Shown here: positions 32,939 through 35,153 of the stretch, piece after piece
How positions within the stretch are numbered: position 1 is the first letter of the stretch
Layout of the letters: each line of letters opens with the position of its first letter
Source: Sulfurovum sp.
GTDB lineage: Bacteria > Campylobacterota > Campylobacteria > Campylobacterales > Sulfurovaceae
NCBI GenBank assembly: GCA_011391015.1
Contig: JAABRH010000011.1
Span: 1 to 35,153 of the forward strand
Direction: 5' to 3'
DNA: 35,153 nucleotides
Translations under genes and position numbers: made by a program
Notes under the pieces: model-generated
The model's input: only the letters and a program-made list of their open reading frames with translations
What the model was told of the DNA's origin: nothing
Database searches by the model: none

Positions 32939-34402
32939 ATGTCGCTACATGCAAGACAACATGCCAAAGTACACAGTAAGCAGATGATGGTTTTGCTTTT
33001 GGGTGTCATCCTCTGGTTTTTTCCCGTACCCTCTGGCTTGGAGAGCTTTATAACCAAACTACCGCCATCAGAGCTACCCTTTGACTCCCAGATGGCATGG
33101 CATCTGTTTGCCGTTTTTATCACCGCCATCATGGCAGTAATACTCAATGCAATGCCCATCTTTACCTCCTCGATACTCGCTGTCTCTGTACTGATACTCA
33201 CGGGCACACTGAGTGCCAGACAGGCTTTTAGCGGATTCAGTGAGGATTGGATATTGTTGATCATTGTGGCATTTTTGATTGCCAGTTCGGTGATTAAGTC
33301 CGGACTTGGCAAGCGCATTGCATTCCTCATTATCAGAAGATTCGGCAAAACAAGTCTGGGACTTTCATACTCCGTCATCGCAGCCGATATGCTCATCGCA
33401 CCTGCTTTTCCGAGCAACACCGCTCGTTCAGGTGTACTTTTTCCCATTGTCAATGCTTTAGCGGCAGACTCGGGCTCAAAAGTAGCTGACGGCACTCGTA
33501 AAAAACTGGGTGCTTACCTGATGATGTCCTCTATGGCGGGGCTAAGTATCTCCTCTGCGATGTGGCTAACTGCGATGGCAGCTAATCCTGCCGGTGCAAA
33601 GATGGCAAAGGAGTTTGGTGTAGATATCACTTATATTTCATGGGCCACTGCAGCCTCTGTTCCTGTGCTTGTGCTGTATCTCTTGTTGCCATGGGTGATT
33701 ATGAAGGTCTATCCGCCTGAAGTCAAACAAACACCCGATGCACCGCAAATTGCACAGAAGGCATTGGATACGATGGGTCCTGTTCACAGAAACGAATGGA
33801 TCATGGCAGCGGTATTTATAGGTATGGTGACATTATGGATCGCTTCGTCTTTTTATCCGTTTATCAACAAAACGGCTGTGGCCTTTCTTGGTTTAGGCAT
33901 CCTGATGTTAGCCAATATCTTCACTATCAATGACCTTACCCATGAAGGTCAGGCGCTTGCTACTCTTGTATGGTTTGCTATACTCTATGCGATTTCAGTC
34001 TATCTGAATCTCTTTGGATTTATGGGGTGGATAGGTGAAAATGCAGCACATATGGTAGAAGGCTTTAGCTGGCCGCTTGCCTATGTTGTTCTGATACTTT
34101 CGTATGTACTCATACACTATTTTTTCGTATCACAAACTGCACAGATGCTCGCATTGTTTACGGTATTTTTGAATGTCGCCATCCAAGCAGGCGTTCCTGC
34201 AGAACTCATGGCGTTCATGCTGCTCTTTGCCACCAACTTTAATGCTATGATAACCCCGCAAGGCTCATCTTCCAATGTGATTTATCTAGGTAGTGGCTAC
34301 ATCGAAGCAGGGGAGGTGTATAGGGTTGGCGGTATCATAACATTGGTCAATACCGTCATTTTTCTTACACTGGGTACAGCGTGGATACTTTTGGTATCTT
34401 AA
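32939..34402 (+). CDS. SLC13/DASS-family carboxylate transporter
   Basis: This 487-residue inner-membrane secondary transporter has about 12 hydrophobic segments. Two SNT-type substrate-binding signatures are visible: AFPSNTARSG near 155-165 and the C-terminal TPQGSSSNVIYLGSGY near 437-452, with the first followed by a helix GVLFPIV. The CitT/YbhI-like branch of DASS moves dicarboxylates such as 2-oxoglutarate, malate or citrate with Na+ or in exchange. AAGGA precedes the ATG by 5 bases. Divergent from the glutaminase-porin operon with a 137-base shared control region, it could take up a related carboxylate; glutamate itself is not a common DASS substrate, so the link is an inference. Confidence 0.9.
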   Translation: MSLHARQHAKVHSKQMMVLLLGVILWFFPVPSGLESFITKLPPSELPFDSQMAWHLFAVFITAIMAVILNAMPIFTSSILAVSVLILTGTLSARQAFSGFSEDWILLIIVAFLIASSVIKSGLGKRIAFLIIRRFGKTSLGLSYSVIAADMLIAPAFPSNTARSGVLFPIVNALAADSGSKVADGTRKKLGAYLMMSSMAGLSISSAMWLTAMAANPAGAKMAKEFGVDITYISWATAASVPVLVLYLLLPWVIMKVYPPEVKQTPDAPQIAQKALDTMGPVHRNEWIMAAVFIGMVTLWIASSFYPFINKTAVAFLGLGILMLANIFTINDLTHEGQALATLVWFAILYAISVYLNLFGFMGWIGENAAHMVEGFSWPLAYVVLILSYVLIHYFFVSQTAQMLALFTVFLNVAIQAGVPAELMAFMLLFATNFNAMITPQGSSSNVIYLGSGYIEAGEVYRVGGIITLVNTVIFLTLGTAWILLVS

Positions 34403-34414
34403 GCCTCAGTGCCA

Positions 34415-35068
34415 CTAGAAGCGGAAACTTACACCAAAGTTGATGGTATCAACAGCCGTATCCTGCGTCGAACCATAATAATAATCCAAGGTATCATCAA
34501 AAAGCTGAACATAATCGACAAAAAGTGTAAACTGCGGTGTCAGATCAAAGGAAGCACCAAGCCCCCATGAAAAATCGCTTTCATTGAGCAGATCCCATCC
34601 CGGTTCTCCATCGACATACACACCTGCGATACCCGCCAAGGCATAAACAGAAAATTGTTCACTCACGGGGTACATCGGCTTGATATAAAACCCAAATGCA
34701 TCAAAGTCACTATAGCTTCCTGGCAGAGGATCAGGGATAGCAAAATTGCTGTCGAGTGAATAGGATGCATCACTCAATGCTACCCAGTATCTCATTTCAA
34801 ATGCAATATACGGATTGTACTCATACCCTGCTTGAAGCATCACCGCATCATACTCCAAATCAGTCTGTACAGACAGAGGAGGGGTCGGGAAATATTCATA
34901 ATAGTCATCTGTGACATTGGTAGTGCTGTATCCTGCACCCAGATAAAACCCAGAGGAACCTGGCATTGTGCCATACTCTGTTGGATTTTCATCATAAAAG
35001 ACATCTGCTGAGGCAACAGTAACGATCAAAAGACTCAGTAAGTTTGAGAGCAGTAGTTTTTTAGTCAT
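34415..35068 (-). CDS. Small outer-membrane beta-barrel protein
   Basis: The start at 35068 (MTKKLLLSN...) has AAGGA 5 bases upstream; the frame stays open to the window end, but residues upstream look non-coding. The 217-residue product has a signal peptide (MTKKLLLSNLLSLLIVTVASA before DVFYD) and about eight amphipathic strands: GFYLGAGYSTTNV, VMLQAGYEYNPYIAFEMRYW, FGFYIKPMYPV, FSVYALAGIAG, SWGLGASFDLTPQFTLFVDYV. It ends TINFGVSFRF with terminal Phe. It is similar in design to OmpA/OmpX-like eight-stranded barrels of the outer-membrane beta-barrel domain type. No enzyme motif is seen; its role is unknown. It converges on the DASS gene with 12 bases between stops. Confidence 0.82.
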   Translation of the reverse strand: MTKKLLLSNLLSLLIVTVASADVFYDENPTEYGTMPGSSGFYLGAGYSTTNVTDDYYEYFPTPPLSVQTDLEYDAVMLQAGYEYNPYIAFEMRYWVALSDASYSLDSNFAIPDPLPGSYSDFDAFGFYIKPMYPVSEQFSVYALAGIAGVYVDGEPGWDLLNESDFSWGLGASFDLTPQFTLFVDYVQLFDDTLDYYYGSTQDTAVDTINFGVSFRF

Positions 35069-35153
35069 GGTATTCCTTTGTTTGTAAAAGTCTATAGTAA
35101 TTGTAGTATTATTTTGTGTAGAAATTGTAATTGGACCATGAGAATGACGCACA

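Noticed and set aside
32893-33495. Open frame of 200 codons opposite the DASS transporter
   Set aside because: It is antisense to the clear SNT-motif transporter and runs across the promoter region; no family features.
1-35153. CRISPR array, prophage or defence island
   Set aside because: No regularly spaced repeats, phage structural genes or known defence enzymes were seen on either strand, apart from the single toxin-antitoxin pair.

Overview
The window looks like chromosomal DNA from a free-living member of the Campylobacterota (epsilonproteobacteria), probably a Sulfurimonas/Sulfurovum-type organism. The basis is moderate AT richness, extended TGnTATAAT-type -10 boxes with poor -35 boxes, the DUF6394 plus RCK potassium-channel pair, an Opr-type porin and a Suv3-like helicase with a C-terminal zinc ribbon. 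No rRNA, CRISPR array, insertion sequence or prophage gene is visible. There is one tRNA (Arg, anticodon CCU).

Layout. 1-5.9 kb is ion traffic: the tail of a leucine-rich-repeat protein, an SO_0444-type Cu/Zn efflux permease, a DUF6394 membrane protein with a two-TM RCK potassium channel, and, convergent to it, a zinc-type ABC importer (znuB, znuC, znuA) behind a palindromic operator candidate. 6.0-14.95 kb is the most unusual block. On the plus strand lie a transglutaminase/DUF2126 protein, an ATP-grasp/alpha-E fusion and a second transglutaminase. Facing it on the minus strand are a stand-alone ATP-grasp protein and a stand-alone alpha-E protein. These are the parts of a predicted but uncharacterised amide or peptide ligation system. 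Next to it (15.3-17.5 kb) sit an L-Ala-D/L-Glu-type dipeptide epimerase and a DUF819 membrane protein, overlapping as an operon.

17.6-20.5 kb holds a secreted Hsp20-like protein, aquaporin AqpZ and cardiolipin synthase, an envelope theme. 20.6-22.4 kb holds a DEAD-box RNA helicase whose natural start appears to be ATC, preceded on the same strand by a RelE/ParE toxin and ribbon-helix-helix antitoxin pair. 22.7-27.1 kb holds a small secreted unknown, an RluA-type pseudouridine synthase, a 938-residue Suv3-like helicase and the tRNA, an RNA theme.

27.2-34.4 kb looks like a nutrient-use cluster. A probable minus-strand operon encodes an exported serine-type glutaminase, an Opr porin, an acetolactate-synthase-type TPP enzyme and an aldehyde dehydrogenase, with a divergent SLC13/DASS carboxylate transporter. 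A small outer-membrane beta-barrel protein closes the window. All functions are inferred from motifs and remembered family features; no database search was run.
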